Shown here in pieces: positions 9,402-16,382 of a stretch of DNA of 64,000 bases. Position 1 is the stretch's first letter; each line of letters starts with the position of its first letter. This stretch comes from Micromonospora_J zhanjiangensis (lineage in GTDB: Bacteria; Actinomycetota; Actinomycetes; Mycobacteriales; Micromonosporaceae), in the NCBI RefSeq assembly GCF_042650605.1, contig NZ_JBHSBN010000006.1:254503-318502 (forward strand), written 5' to 3'. A program made the translations under genes and the position numbers. Under the pieces are notes generated by a model that was not told the DNA's origin, ran no database searches, and saw nothing but the letters and a program-made list of their open reading frames with translations.

Positions 9402-10260
9402 TCGACCGGCGCAGCCCGGCCGCGTCCAGGCCGTGCCACCGGGCGTGGTCGGCCGGGGATCCGTAGCGCCGCAGGTCGGTGCGCTCCACGCCGAGGGCCA
9501 GCAACCGATGCGGTACGTCCCGCAGCGCCCGCCCGACGGCCGCGCTGGACGTGCCGGCCAGGTACGGCTCCACCAGCACCACCGCCGACCCGGCGAGTTC
9601 CCGCACGCCGGCGGCGTCCAACGGTCGGGGCGTGTGCGTGTAGCCGACCGTGACGTCCATGCCGGCGGTGGCGGCCAGGGTCGCCGTCAGCGTCGGCCCG
9701 ACGGCCAGCACCAGCGGCGCGCCCGCGGTGCCCCGGCGCAGCACCCGGATCCGCCCGTCCCCGGGGTACGCCGCGTCGTTGGTCTGGGTGGACAACCGCA
9801 GGTAGACCGGCTCGTCACCGCCGACCGCGGCCCGCAGCAGCCCCGCCACCTCGTCCGGGTGCCCGGGCACGTGCACGGTCCAGTCGCCCAGCGTGTCGAA
9901 CAGTGCCACGTCCCCCGGTGACATGTGCGTCCGGCCTGCCGCCGACCCGTCGTACGAGCCGCCGATGCTGACCAGCACCGCGCCGACGCCCTGGTGGTCG
10001 AGGTCGAGCTTGATCTGCTCGTACGCCCGGTCCACCAGGAACGTCGCGTAGCTGTGCACGATCGGGCGCAGCCCGGTCAGGGCGAGCCCGCCGGCCACCC
10101 CGATCATGAGTTGTTCCCGGATCCCGACGTTGAGCACCCGGTCCGGGTGCCGTCGGGCGGCCGACGTGAACGAGGCGGCCGAGATGTCGGCCAGCACCAG
10201 CGCGCTGCGCGGGTCGTCGGCCAGCAGGTCGGTGGTGGTTTCGATGAACCGTTCCCGCAT
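9382..10260 (-). CDS. Transketolase, C-terminal subunit (Pyr plus C-terminal domain)
   Basis: Second half of a split transketolase, 292 aa. With the gene just upstream it would form the thiamine-diphosphate enzyme moving two-carbon units between sugar phosphates, or a relative making an unusual sugar or ketose. The pyrimidine-binding domain is recognisable by the start RERFIETTTDLLADDPR, NVGIREQLMIGVAGGLAL with the family's catalytic Glu, and VLVSIGGSYDGSAAGRTHMS. A transketolase C-terminal domain follows from about residue 175. Only 4 bp separate it from the N-terminal subunit gene, so expression is coupled. The split form is common in actinomycete secondary-metabolism and cell-wall sugar loci; here it stands alone. 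Confidence 0.9.
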   Translation of the reverse strand: MRERFIETTTDLLADDPRSALVLADISAASFTSAARRHPDRVLNVGIREQLMIGVAGGLALTGLRPIVHSYATFLVDRAYEQIKLDLDHQGVGAVLVSIGGSYDGSAAGRTHMSPGDVALFDTLGDWTVHVPGHPDEVAGLLRAAVGGDEPVYLRLSTQTNDAAYPGDGRIRVLRRGTAGAPLVLAVGPTLTATLAATAGMDVTVGYTHTPRPLDAAGVRELAGSAVVLVEPYLAGTSSAAVGRALRDVPHRLLALGVERTDLRRYGSPADHARWHGLDAAGLRRSISAFLG

Positions 10261-10264
10261 CGGC

Positions 10265-11041
10265 TCAGCCCTTCGTGTTGATCTCGGCCACCACCACGTG
10301 CGGCCGGTCCGGTTGGCGCCGGTCGAGGCCGGCCTGGATGGCGTCGTGGTCCCGGCCGTCGACGGTGACGGCGGTCCAGCCGTTCACGGTGAACCGGGCG
10401 GCGATGCCGGCCGAGTTGGCCGACCGCGCGTGCCCACCCGCCGACAGTGGCACCGGCGCGCCTGCCGACAGTGGCATCGTGGCGCCCGCCGACCAGCCGT
10501 GCGTGGCCGACCGGTTGTCGATCACGATCGCGGTCAGGTTGCCCAGTCCGGTCAGCCCGGCGTACGCGATCGCCTCGTGGTTGGAGCCCTCGTCCAGCTC
10601 CGCGTCGCCCAGCAGGACGTACGCTCGGGGGGTCAGCAGTCCCTGGGCGCGCAGGCCGAGCAGCATCCCGACGGCCAGGCCGAGCCCGTGGCCGAGCGAG
10701 CCGGAGCCGATCTCGACGCCGGGCACCAGCACGCGGTCGGGGTGGTGCCCGAGGCGGCTGTCCCGCCCGGCGAGATCGTCCAGCCACTCCTCGGGGATGA
10801 ACCCCTTGGCGGCCAGGACGGCGTAGTAGGCGGCCGGACCGTGGCCCTTGGAGAGCACGAACCGGTCCCGGTCCAGCGCGTCGACGGTGTCCGGGGACAC
10901 CCGCAGGACGCGGTCGTAGAGCACCCACAGCACGTCCAGTGTGGAATGGGCGCTCGGGCCGTGCTTCTCGTCGCCGGTGACCCGGCTCAGCAACCGCTCC
11001 AGCCGGTCCGTCGGCCGCGCGGTGGTCGTCGAGGTCGTCAT
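10265..11041 (-). CDS. Transketolase, N-terminal (TPP-binding) subunit
   Basis: First half of the split transketolase, 258 aa from the ATG at 11041 (an upstream in-frame start at 11056 would add five residues). It binds thiamine diphosphate through the GDAELDEGSNHE motif, closed by IVIDN. FVLSKGHGPAAYYAVLA and GSLGHGLG are also family hallmarks. Where relatives usually run straight from THGW into the next helix, this protein has an extra stretch with a duplicated PLSAG (MPLSAGAPVPLSAGG), encoded by a short DNA repeat near 10441-10480 that lies close to the active site. Its promoter region is shared with soxR and holds a SoxR-like box. Confidence 0.9.
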   Translation of the reverse strand: MTTSTTTARPTDRLERLLSRVTGDEKHGPSAHSTLDVLWVLYDRVLRVSPDTVDALDRDRFVLSKGHGPAAYYAVLAAKGFIPEEWLDDLAGRDSRLGHHPDRVLVPGVEIGSGSLGHGLGLAVGMLLGLRAQGLLTPRAYVLLGDAELDEGSNHEAIAYAGLTGLGNLTAIVIDNRSATHGWSAGATMPLSAGAPVPLSAGGHARSANSAGIAARFTVNGWTAVTVDGRDHDAIQAGLDRRQPDRPHVVVAEINTKG

Positions 11042-11058
11042 GCGGATAGCCTGCAAGT

Positions 11059-11072
11059 TGAAGTCAACTTCA
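11059..11072. promoter_or_regulatory. SoxR-type operator between transketolase and soxR
   Basis: The sequence TGAAGTCAACTTCA has perfect 6-bp arms (TGAAGT / ACTTCA) around a 2-bp centre. It closely resembles the core of the E. coli SoxR site (TCAAGT-TA-ACTTGA). It lies 16 bp upstream of the soxR start and 18 bp upstream of the transketolase start, so one bound dimer could control both directions. Confidence 0.6.
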
Positions 11073-11087
11073 GCTCAATGAGGTGTG

Positions 11088-11525
11088 ATGCACGAGGCAA
11101 TGACCATCGGCGATCTCGCCGCCCGGTCCGGCGTGGCGCCCTCGGCGCTGCGCTACTACGAGCGGCTCGGCCTGATCCGGGCCAGCCGCACCGGCGGCAA
11201 CCAGCGCCGCTACGAACGGGCCGAGCTGCGCCGGGTGGCGTTCATCCGGATCTCCCAACAGGTCGGGGTCTCACTGGAGGAGATCAAGGCCGCCCTGGAC
11301 GAACTGCCCGAGTCCCGGACGCCGACCCGGGCCGACTGGACCCGGCTGTCCCACGTCTGGCGCAGCCGGCTGGACGAGAAGATCGACGCACTCACCCGGC
11401 TCCGGGACGACCTGACCGGCTGCATCGGCTGCGGCTGCCTGTCCCTGCAGCGCTGCAATCTCTACAACCCCGGCGACGTCCTGGCGGCCGAGGGTCCGGG
11501 CGCCCGGCTCATGCAGCCTCGTTGA
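11088..11525 (+). CDS. soxR: Redox-sensitive MerR-family activator SoxR
   Basis: MerR-family transcription factor of 145 aa that senses redox-active compounds through a 2Fe-2S cluster. The N-terminal winged helix (MTIGDLAARSGVAPSALRYYE) and NQRRY are followed by a dimerisation coiled coil. The C-terminal cluster motif CIGCGCLSLQRC carries all four expected Cys in the CxxCxCxxxxxC pattern, and NPGDVL with EGPGARL matches E. coli SoxR closely. ATG 11088 has GAGG four bases upstream; ATG 11100 is the alternative. In actinomycetes SoxR usually controls oxidoreductases, transporters and oxygenases in response to the cell's own pigments. The convergent quinone oxidoreductase overlaps its 3' end by 17 bp. 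Confidence 0.96.
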   Translation: MHEAMTIGDLAARSGVAPSALRYYERLGLIRASRTGGNQRRYERAELRRVAFIRISQQVGVSLEEIKAALDELPESRTPTRADWTRLSHVWRSRLDEKIDALTRLRDDLTGCIGCGCLSLQRCNLYNPGDVLAAEGPGARLMQPR

Positions 11526-12492
11526 CCAGCAGCACCTTGCCGAGGTGGTCACTCGCCTCGACCACCCGGTGCGCCTGCGCCGCCTCCCGCAGCGGGACCC
11601 GCCGGTCGACGATCGGGCGTACCGAGCCGGCCTCGACCAGCGGCCACACCTGCTCGCGTACCCCTCGGGTGATGGCCGCCTTCTGGTCGAGCGGCCGGGA
11701 CCGCAGCGCGGTCGCCGCGACCGTGCCCCGCTTGGCCAGCAGGGCACCCAGGTCCAGCTCGCCCTTGCGACCGCCCTGCATGCCGATCACGACGAGCCGG
11801 CCGCCGGTGGCCAGCGCGGCCACGTTCGGGCCCAGATACTTGCCGCCGATGATGTCCAGGATCACGTCGGCGCCCTGCCCGTCGGTGACCCGCTTGACCT
11901 CCTCGACGAAGTCGGTGGTCGTGTAGTCGATCGTGTGCGCCGCGCCGAGCTCGCGCAGCGGGCCGTGCTTGGCCGCGCGGGCCGTCGCCAGCACGGTCGC
12001 GCCGAGCGTCCGGCCGAGCTGGATGGCGAACGTGCCGATTCCGCTGCCCCCGCCGTGCACCAGCAGGGTCTCCCCCTCGGCCAGCCTGGCCAGGTCGACG
12101 ACGTTGGACCAGACCGTGCAGGCCACCTCGGGCAGCGCGGCCGCGTCGACCAGGTCGACGCCCGCCGGCACCGGCAACAGCTGCCCGGCCGGCACCGCGA
12201 CCCGCTCGGCGTAGCCGCCGCCGGCCAGCAGCGCGCAGACCTGGTCACCGACCCGCCACCCGGTCACCTCCGACCCGACCGCGCCGATCACCCCCGAGCA
12301 CTCCAGACCCGGGTACGCCGGCGCGCCCGGCGGCGGCGGGTAGTTGCCCTGCCGTTGCAGCAGGTCGGCCCGGTTCACCGCGCTGGCCCGGACGTCGATC
12401 ACCACCTCGCCGGGGCCGGGCTCCGGGTCGGGCACCTCGGCCCACACCAGCGCGTCGGGTCCGCCGGGCTCCGGAACGGTGATCGCTCGCAT
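11509..12492 (-). CDS. NAD(P)H-quinone oxidoreductase, zinc-independent MDR family
   Basis: Cytoplasmic medium-chain reductase of 327 aa resembling QOR and PIG3-type quinone reductases. It has the N-terminal GroES-like domain (ASAVNRADLLQRQGNYPPPPG), the QOR signature region VHGGGSGIGTFAIQLGR that binds NADPH, and ADVILDIIGGKYLG. The catalytic zinc Cys/His ligands are absent, as expected for quinone reductases. The ATG at 12492 is the natural start (MRAITVPEPGGPDAL). It converges on soxR and is a typical type of SoxR target, but no SoxR-like box is obvious in front of it, so that link is only positional. Confidence 0.93.
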   Translation of the reverse strand: MRAITVPEPGGPDALVWAEVPDPEPGPGEVVIDVRASAVNRADLLQRQGNYPPPPGAPAYPGLECSGVIGAVGSEVTGWRVGDQVCALLAGGGYAERVAVPAGQLLPVPAGVDLVDAAALPEVACTVWSNVVDLARLAEGETLLVHGGGSGIGTFAIQLGRTLGATVLATARAAKHGPLRELGAAHTIDYTTTDFVEEVKRVTDGQGADVILDIIGGKYLGPNVAALATGGRLVVIGMQGGRKGELDLGALLAKRGTVAATALRSRPLDQKAAITRGVREQVWPLVEAGSVRPIVDRRVPLREAAQAHRVVEASDHLGKVLLVNEAA

Positions 12493-12610
12493 GGCTCAGT
12501 CATACCCCACCGGGCCCGGCTTACCCGCGCGGGCCCGGCGCCCCGTGCGGCACCCGCCGTCGCCAGCGTCCGACGCCGGTGCCCCGGCTCGTCTCACGAC
12601 GGCCGCCCCG

Positions 12611-13162
12611 CTACGGGACGGCGGCCTCGGTCCAGGCGCGGGTGAGGATCTCGTCGACCGTCTCGGCCGGCGTCTGGTGGGAGTTGTCCAGCCAGAGTCC
12701 GAGCCGTGGCGTGGTGGCCCGCATCCCGGCGTCGAGCTGGGCGGGCGTCCACTCGCCGTACCCGTTCTTGGCCCGTCCGGCCTCCCGCCGCGCCACCACC
12801 GCCGGCTCCGGCGCGAGCACCACCACCAGCAACGGCCGGCCGACGATCCGGGCGACCTGCGCGGGCAGTTCCGGCCCGAGCACCACATCCTGGAGTACGA
12901 CGCTGAAGCCCGCCGTGAAGTACGCGTCCGCGGTACGGGACGCCAGCCGGTAGCGCAGCTCGACCTGCCGGACCGCCTCCTCGGTGGGCTCCGGCCCGTA
13001 CTCCTCCCGGCCGTTGACGATCATGCGGCGGAAGACGTCACCGCGCAGGTGCACCGAGCGCGGCAACCGCTCGGCCAACGCCTGCCCCACCGTCGACTTG
13101 CCCGAGGCCATCACCCCGGTGAGCAGAACGATCACCGGCTGGTCCGGTACGGGTGCGGGCAC
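12611..13162 (-). CDS. P-loop kinase-like ATPase (AAA_33/zeta-type)
   Basis: Soluble P-loop NTPase of about 183 aa, similar to small-molecule kinases of the AAA_33 group. Walker A is GVMASGKST near the N-terminus, followed by HLRGDVFRRMI, where Asp is the usual substrate/Mg ligand in this group, and VVLAPEPAVVARRE as the lid region. It ends with a helical segment. The substrate cannot be inferred; zeta-type toxins have the same fold, but no antitoxin partner is adjacent. I chose GTG 13162 because the P-loop follows in the usual spacing; the frame also has an ATG at 13210 that would add 16 poorly conserved-looking residues. Neither start has a good ribosome site. Confidence 0.75.
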   Translation of the reverse strand: MPAPVPDQPVIVLLTGVMASGKSTVGQALAERLPRSVHLRGDVFRRMIVNGREEYGPEPTEEAVRQVELRYRLASRTADAYFTAGFSVVLQDVVLGPELPAQVARIVGRPLLVVVLAPEPAVVARREAGRAKNGYGEWTPAQLDAGMRATTPRLGLWLDNSHQTPAETVDEILTRAWTEAAVP

Positions 13163-13257
13163 GTGTCGATGGTCGCAGAACCGGGCGGTCGAACGCGGGA
13201 CGTTCCGCATGGCACACTAGGCACGGCGGGGGCCGGCGAAGCCGGATTCTCCGTCCG

Positions 13258-13344
13258 GGAGGGTTCGCCTAGTGGCCGATGGCGCTGGTCTTGAAAACCG
13301 GTAAGGCAGCGATGTCTTCGTGGGTTCGAATCCCACACCCTCCG
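13258..13344 (+). tRNA. tRNA-Ser (anticodon UGA)
   Basis: Cloverleaf with 7-bp acceptor stem GGAGGGT/ACCCTCC, anticodon TGA at 13292-13294 in the loop CTTGAAA, a long class II variable arm, and T-arm TGGGTTCGAATCCCA. Length is 87 nt with discriminator G; CCA is not encoded. Confidence 0.95.
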
Positions 13345-13402
13345 CTCCCGCGCAGCGTACAACCTCATCTTCGAACTCGAACTCCGGTGAAGCGCCTGGA
13401 AG

Positions 13403-13807
13403 TCAGGCTGTGGTGAGATCCGTCCGATCGGCGGGGTACGTCCCGCGGATCTGGTCGCCCGACATGACGACAAGGACGTGTCCGCCTTCCGGGAGATCCC
13501 AGGTGGCTCGTTCATCGGGGCTGGCAGGACGGGACCGGATGATGGAGCCGCGTTGGACGGCGACTCGCTCCCTCGGTACATCCTCGCGAACCCGGGTGCC
13601 GTACCCGTGGACGACATCGATGAGCTGTTCCGTGCGGAGTTGTGCGATCGCCCGTCGGACCGTCGCTCGTCCCACGCCGTAGTCCTGGCCGAGCCGAGCT
13701 TCTGACGGCAGGTCCGCACCCGGGGCCAGCTCGCCCGCCACGATCCGTCGGCGAAGGTCGTTGGCCATCTGCCGCCAGCGAGGCACACCCGAGTGCGCGT
13801 CGATCAT
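13403..13807 (-). CDS. Short GntR-family transcriptional regulator
   Basis: DNA-binding regulator of 134 aa from ATG 13807 (a GTG at 13837 would add ten residues). The winged-helix domain spans about residues 10-75 (WRQMANDLRRRIVAGEL, LPSEARLGQDYGVGRATVRRA, GYGTRV). A short beta-rich tail of about 60 residues replaces the full UTRA ligand domain of HutC-type members. Proteins of this length are common beside mobile or accessory genes in Micromonosporaceae. A palindrome just upstream of its start may be its own operator. It is divergent from the Scr1/DUF397 pair. The ligand is unknown. Confidence 0.85.
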   Translation of the reverse strand: MIDAHSGVPRWRQMANDLRRRIVAGELAPGADLPSEARLGQDYGVGRATVRRAIAQLRTEQLIDVVHGYGTRVREDVPRERVAVQRGSIIRSRPASPDERATWDLPEGGHVLVVMSGDQIRGTYPADRTDLTTA

Positions 13808-13843
13808 GCCAGGACCGTACGCGGGGCCGAGATTCACATAATG

Positions 13844-13864
13844 ACGTGAGCACGTAAGGACGTG
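13844..13864. promoter_or_regulatory. Palindrome ACGTGAGCACGT upstream of the GntR gene
   Basis: ACGTG-AG-CACGT at 13844-13855 is a perfect inverted repeat, with a third GACGTG half-site at 13859-13864. It lies 37 bp upstream of the chosen GntR start, so autorepression is plausible. This is inferred from position only. Confidence 0.4.
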
Positions 13865-14058
13865 CGTATCTCAGACTGGCCGGGCTACTGGGCCGGTGGA
13901 GCGTTCAGATCCCCGCGCCGTTAGCCGATCCGCAGTGCCGCCCCGGCCACTACCGACCAGCCTCGACACGGGTCCTCCCAGCGCGAGGCTTCCCTCGATA
14001 CCCTGAGGGGACCGGCTTGCCCACCGGCGGATCCTGTCGGGCACGAAGGGATTGTGCC

Positions 14059-14925
14059 GTGACACCCAACCCTCTCGCGAAGAGCCGGCGGCTCAGCCGC
14101 GCCTTGGTCGACCTCCGCGACAAGGCTGGCTACGGGCAGACCGAGCTGGCCCGCCGTAGTGGCGTCAAGCCATCTGTCATCAGCCGCTTGGAGAGTCCGG
14201 GCGAGCCGGGCCGCCGGCCGAACATCCTGTTCGTTCGCAAGCTTCTCGACGCCCTCGACGTCCCTCGCGGCTCGGCCGAGTTCGTTCAGATCGAGCAGTT
14301 TGCCGAGGCCGCCGCCGATCGCCGCTGGTGGGATGAGCCGCGTTTTGCTCGGATGGGCGAGGGGCAGAAGACGTTCGCGCTTGTCGAACTCGGTGCCACC
14401 GGCATCGACGAGTACGCGGCCGGCCTCCTGCCCGGCCTGGTCCAGACGGCGGCATACGCGCGCCATCGGATCCTTGCAGGCCACGGCGACGATGTCGTAG
14501 CCGCGGTCGCCGGGAGGCTGGGCCGTCAGCAACAGCTTGCGACGCAGGGCACGACGTATCGCCTGGTACTCGAAGAGCAAGCCGTCCGGCGATATCCGGT
14601 GCCGCCAGGGGTGATGCTCGACCAGCTTCGTCACCTCTTGGCCCTCGCCGACGAGCCCGGCTACAGCGTCCGGGTGGTGCCGGTCGATGCGAAGCTCGGT
14701 GACGGGCCAGCACCGCGCGCACCGTTCGCCCAGATGGCGTATCCCGGGGACGATCCGTCAATTGTGATCGTGGACGGGGTGACGGATCCGCATCTGGTCA
14801 CGTCGGTTGACGAGGTGGCGGAGTACGCGCAACTGCACCAGCGGCTGCGCGAGGCGGCTCTGTCCGACAAGGACAGCGTCGCCTTCATCAAGCAGGTGGC
14901 CAAGTCCCTGGCTGCCGCGACCTGA
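14059..14925 (+). CDS. Scr1-type HTH regulator (XRE plus DUF5753)
   Basis: Transcriptional regulator of 288 aa with an N-terminal XRE helix-turn-helix (about residues 10-65, GYGQTELARRSGVKPSVISR) and the long DUF5753 domain (from about 85, with ATGIDEYAAGLLPGLVQTAAYA and the tail SVAFIKQVAKSL). It belongs to the Scr1/WhiJ-like family, which in actinomycetes is paired with a small DUF397 protein and works as a regulator/partner unit in development or as a toxin-antitoxin-like pair. The DUF397 gene is indeed next. GTG 14059 follows GAAGGG at eight bases; the frame upstream is open to 14017 without support. The cell typically holds many copies of this pair, so targets cannot be inferred. Confidence 0.92.
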   Translation: MTPNPLAKSRRLSRALVDLRDKAGYGQTELARRSGVKPSVISRLESPGEPGRRPNILFVRKLLDALDVPRGSAEFVQIEQFAEAAADRRWWDEPRFARMGEGQKTFALVELGATGIDEYAAGLLPGLVQTAAYARHRILAGHGDDVVAAVAGRLGRQQQLATQGTTYRLVLEEQAVRRYPVPPGVMLDQLRHLLALADEPGYSVRVVPVDAKLGDGPAPRAPFAQMAYPGDDPSIVIVDGVTDPHLVTSVDEVAEYAQLHQRLREAALSDKDSVAFIKQVAKSLAAAT

Positions 14926-14939
14926 TCTGGAGGGACCGC

Positions 14940-15146
14940 ATGTCCGGCTCGCGTAGCGAACAGTTCACCAACTGGCGACGGTCGACCCGCAGCGGCAACG
15001 AAGGTAACTGCGTGGAGGTTGCCGAGAGCATCCCTGCGGTGGGGGTTCGGGATAGCAAGGACCCGGGCGGTCCGGTTCTGACCTTCGAACGCCACGCGTT
15101 CGGCGCCTTCGTTGGTGCCGTAAAGGCGGGGGATCTTCGTCGCTGA
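14940..15146 (+). CDS. DUF397 domain protein, partner of the Scr1-type regulator
   Basis: Small protein of 68 aa consisting of one DUF397 domain: WRRSTRSGNEGNCVEVAE, then VGVRDSKDPGGPVLTF, the family's two hallmark segments. In WhiJ/Scr1 pairs such proteins modulate the neighbouring HTH protein. A GGAGGG box precedes the ATG at 14940, 14 bp after the regulator's stop, so the two are co-transcribed. A hairpin with CTTTT follows, ending the operon. Confidence 0.92.
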   Translation: MSGSRSEQFTNWRRSTRSGNEGNCVEVAESIPAVGVRDSKDPGGPVLTFERHAFGAFVGAVKAGDLRR

Positions 15147-15161
15147 CGTGTAACTTCCACA

Positions 15162-15198
15162 GTGGAGCCGGTGCCGGAGGGTGCCGGCTCCACCTTTT
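15162..15198 (+). terminator. Intrinsic terminator after the DUF397 gene
   Basis: GTGGAGCCGG (15162-15171) pairs with CCGGCTCCAC (15184-15193), followed directly by CTTTT. It separates the regulator pair from the small-gene cascade downstream. Confidence 0.75.
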
Positions 15199-15260
15199 GC
15201 GCATCACGGGCAGTGAAACTCTTGTGACCTTGAGGAACGCCTGCCATCGTGGGATTTGCT

Positions 15261-15279
15261 GCTCGGGAAATTCCCGAGC
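15261..15279. promoter_or_regulatory. 19-bp perfect palindrome upstream of small-gene cascade
   Basis: GCTCGGGAA-A-TTCCCGAGC is a perfect inverted repeat with a 1-bp centre, AT-rich in the middle. It is 188 bp upstream of the first gene of the four-gene cascade and after the DUF397 terminator. It could be an operator for the Scr1-type regulator next door; that is inference. Confidence 0.45.
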
Positions 15280-15467
15280 GTAGGGTTGCCGCGGCGAGCA
15301 CGTCTCCATCAGCACCGAGTACGGCCGCCGCCGGGGTTGCCCAATCAGCCGGGCGTGGCGGTCCGTCCCCGAACTCCTTCCGCCGTGCCTCAAATCGGTC
15401 CGGCGGCACGCCCTGATGCTGGGGAGCGGACAGCGTGCCGCCGGACCCTCGTTACGGAGGTACGCAC

Positions 15468-15650
15468 GTGCGCATCTCACTCCGACGGCAGGACCCGATC
15501 CTGGCAGCGCGGACCGAGATTCTCGAAGCCGCTGGCCAGGATGACGCCGAAGAGGCCGCCCAAGCGCGCACCCGTCTGCTCGAACAGGCGCGCAACGACA
15601 CCAGCGACCGGTACGGCAGGCCGACCGGCCGGATCGGCGGCAACCGGTGA
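15468..15650 (+). CDS. Small hypothetical protein, first of four overlapping genes
   Basis: Hypothetical protein of 60 aa, highly charged and mostly helical (ILAARTEILEAAGQDDAEEAAQARTRLLEQARNDTSD), with a Gly/Arg tail. GTG 15468 has a good ACGGAGG box seven bases upstream. No domain is recognised. Its last codon overlaps the next gene's start (GTGA), so the four genes 15468-16184 are probably translated as a chain. Confidence 0.7.
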   Translation: MRISLRRQDPILAARTEILEAAGQDDAEEAAQARTRLLEQARNDTSDRYGRPTGRIGGNR

Positions 15651-15838
15651 CCGGCACGGACGAGCCGGTGGACCGGTCGAGTGTCGTGCGGGCGGTCCGG
15701 CTGACGTTCGCGGCTCACGACTGTGAGCCGGGCATGGCCCGCCAGCGTCGCTGTGACCGGTGCACGGACGACGGCTGCGCGCAGCTCGACTGGGCCGAGC
15801 GGACTTGGCGCGACTTCGGCCGGGGTGGTCAGCGGTGA
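15647..15838 (+). CDS. Small Cys-containing hypothetical protein, second of cascade
   Basis: Hypothetical protein of 63 aa starting at the GTG that overlaps the previous stop codon. It has three Cys and nearby His (AAHDCEPG, RRCDRCTDDGCAQLDWAERTW), suggesting a small metal or thiol site of CxxC type. No known family is recognised. Its stop overlaps the next start by GTGA. Confidence 0.65.
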   Translation: MTGTDEPVDRSSVVRAVRLTFAAHDCEPGMARQRRCDRCTDDGCAQLDWAERTWRDFGRGGQR

Positions 15839-16074
15839 ACCGTACGCTGACCCGGGGCCCGCTATGCCTGACCTGCATGGGCGCCTGGGAGATGGGCATC
15901 CACGAGCGGCACGAACGGTGCAAGGGTGCGCTGGTCCGGCTCGGTCGGGTGCTCCAGTGCCGCTGCTGGTGCTGGGACGGTGCCGGAGTCTCCGCCCTGG
16001 TGGCGGCGCACGGCGACCAGCCGGCCGAGCGGCGTCTGTCCCGGGCTCGGACGACCGGCAGGCCGCAGCCGTGA
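15835..16074 (+). CDS. Small Cys-containing hypothetical protein, third of cascade
   Basis: Hypothetical protein of 79 aa from the GTG overlapping the preceding stop. It carries Cys/His-rich segments (PLCLTCMGAWEMGIHERHERCKG, shown in part; and LQCRCWCWDG), consistent with a small zinc-binding fold. A C-terminal basic tail follows. It may be functionally tied to the second gene, which also has a CxxC pattern. No family is recognised. Confidence 0.65.
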   Translation: MNRTLTRGPLCLTCMGAWEMGIHERHERCKGALVRLGRVLQCRCWCWDGAGVSALVAAHGDQPAERRLSRARTTGRPQP

Positions 16075-16184
16075 CGCCCGATGACCCGCGCCGCGGGCGA
16101 CTCCTCTACTGGCTCGTACTGGCCCTCCTGGCCGCCCTCATCATCACGGGCACCATCCACGGCCACAGCCACCCCGGACGCTGA
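16071..16184 (+). CDS. 37-aa single-pass membrane protein, last of cascade
   Basis: Tiny predicted membrane protein of 37 aa. The start GTG overlaps the previous stop. After a basic stretch (PDDPRRGR) comes one transmembrane helix (LLYWLVLALLAALIITGTI) and a short His-rich tail (HGHSHPGR). It is too short for most gene finders, but the overlap architecture supports it. The tail could bind metal. Function unknown. Confidence 0.6.
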   Translation: MTPDDPRRGRLLYWLVLALLAALIITGTIHGHSHPGR

Positions 16185-16261
16185 CGCGAGTCAACGCTGA
16201 CACTTTTTCGGTAGCCCACCCGGCGTGTCGAACCGAAAAAGTGCCAGCGTTCCCCGCGTCC
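16184..16261. repeat. Long inverted repeat / hairpin 1 (AT-rich stem)
   Basis: AACGCTGACACTTTTTCGGT (16194-16213) pairs with ACCGAAAAAGTGCCAGCGTT (16233-16252) with one mismatch. Outer arms GACGCG/CGCGTC (16184-16189, 16256-16261) extend the stem. The loop contains CCGGCGTGTCG. It directly follows the stop of the last small gene and can act as a terminator, but the long AT-rich stem is unusual for this genome. Confidence 0.7.
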
Positions 16262-16283
16262 CTGCAGGGACGACCGAACCCAG

Positions 16284-16346
16284 TGATCGTTAACGTCTGA
16301 GGCGGTGGTTGACCGGCGTGTCGGACGGCTGAGACGTTAACGATCA
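16284..16346. repeat. Long inverted repeat / hairpin 2, related to hairpin 1
   Basis: TGATCGTTAACGTCT (16284-16298) pairs perfectly with AGACGTTAACGATCA (16332-16346) and pairing continues imperfectly inward. The 33-nt loop again contains CCGGCGTGTCG, the same 11-mer as in hairpin 1. The two hairpins look like a duplicated unit with different stems between convergent genes. Confidence 0.65.
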
Positions 16347-16382
16347 ACGGGGCGCCGGCAGGTGGCGACGCCGGACGGCGGG

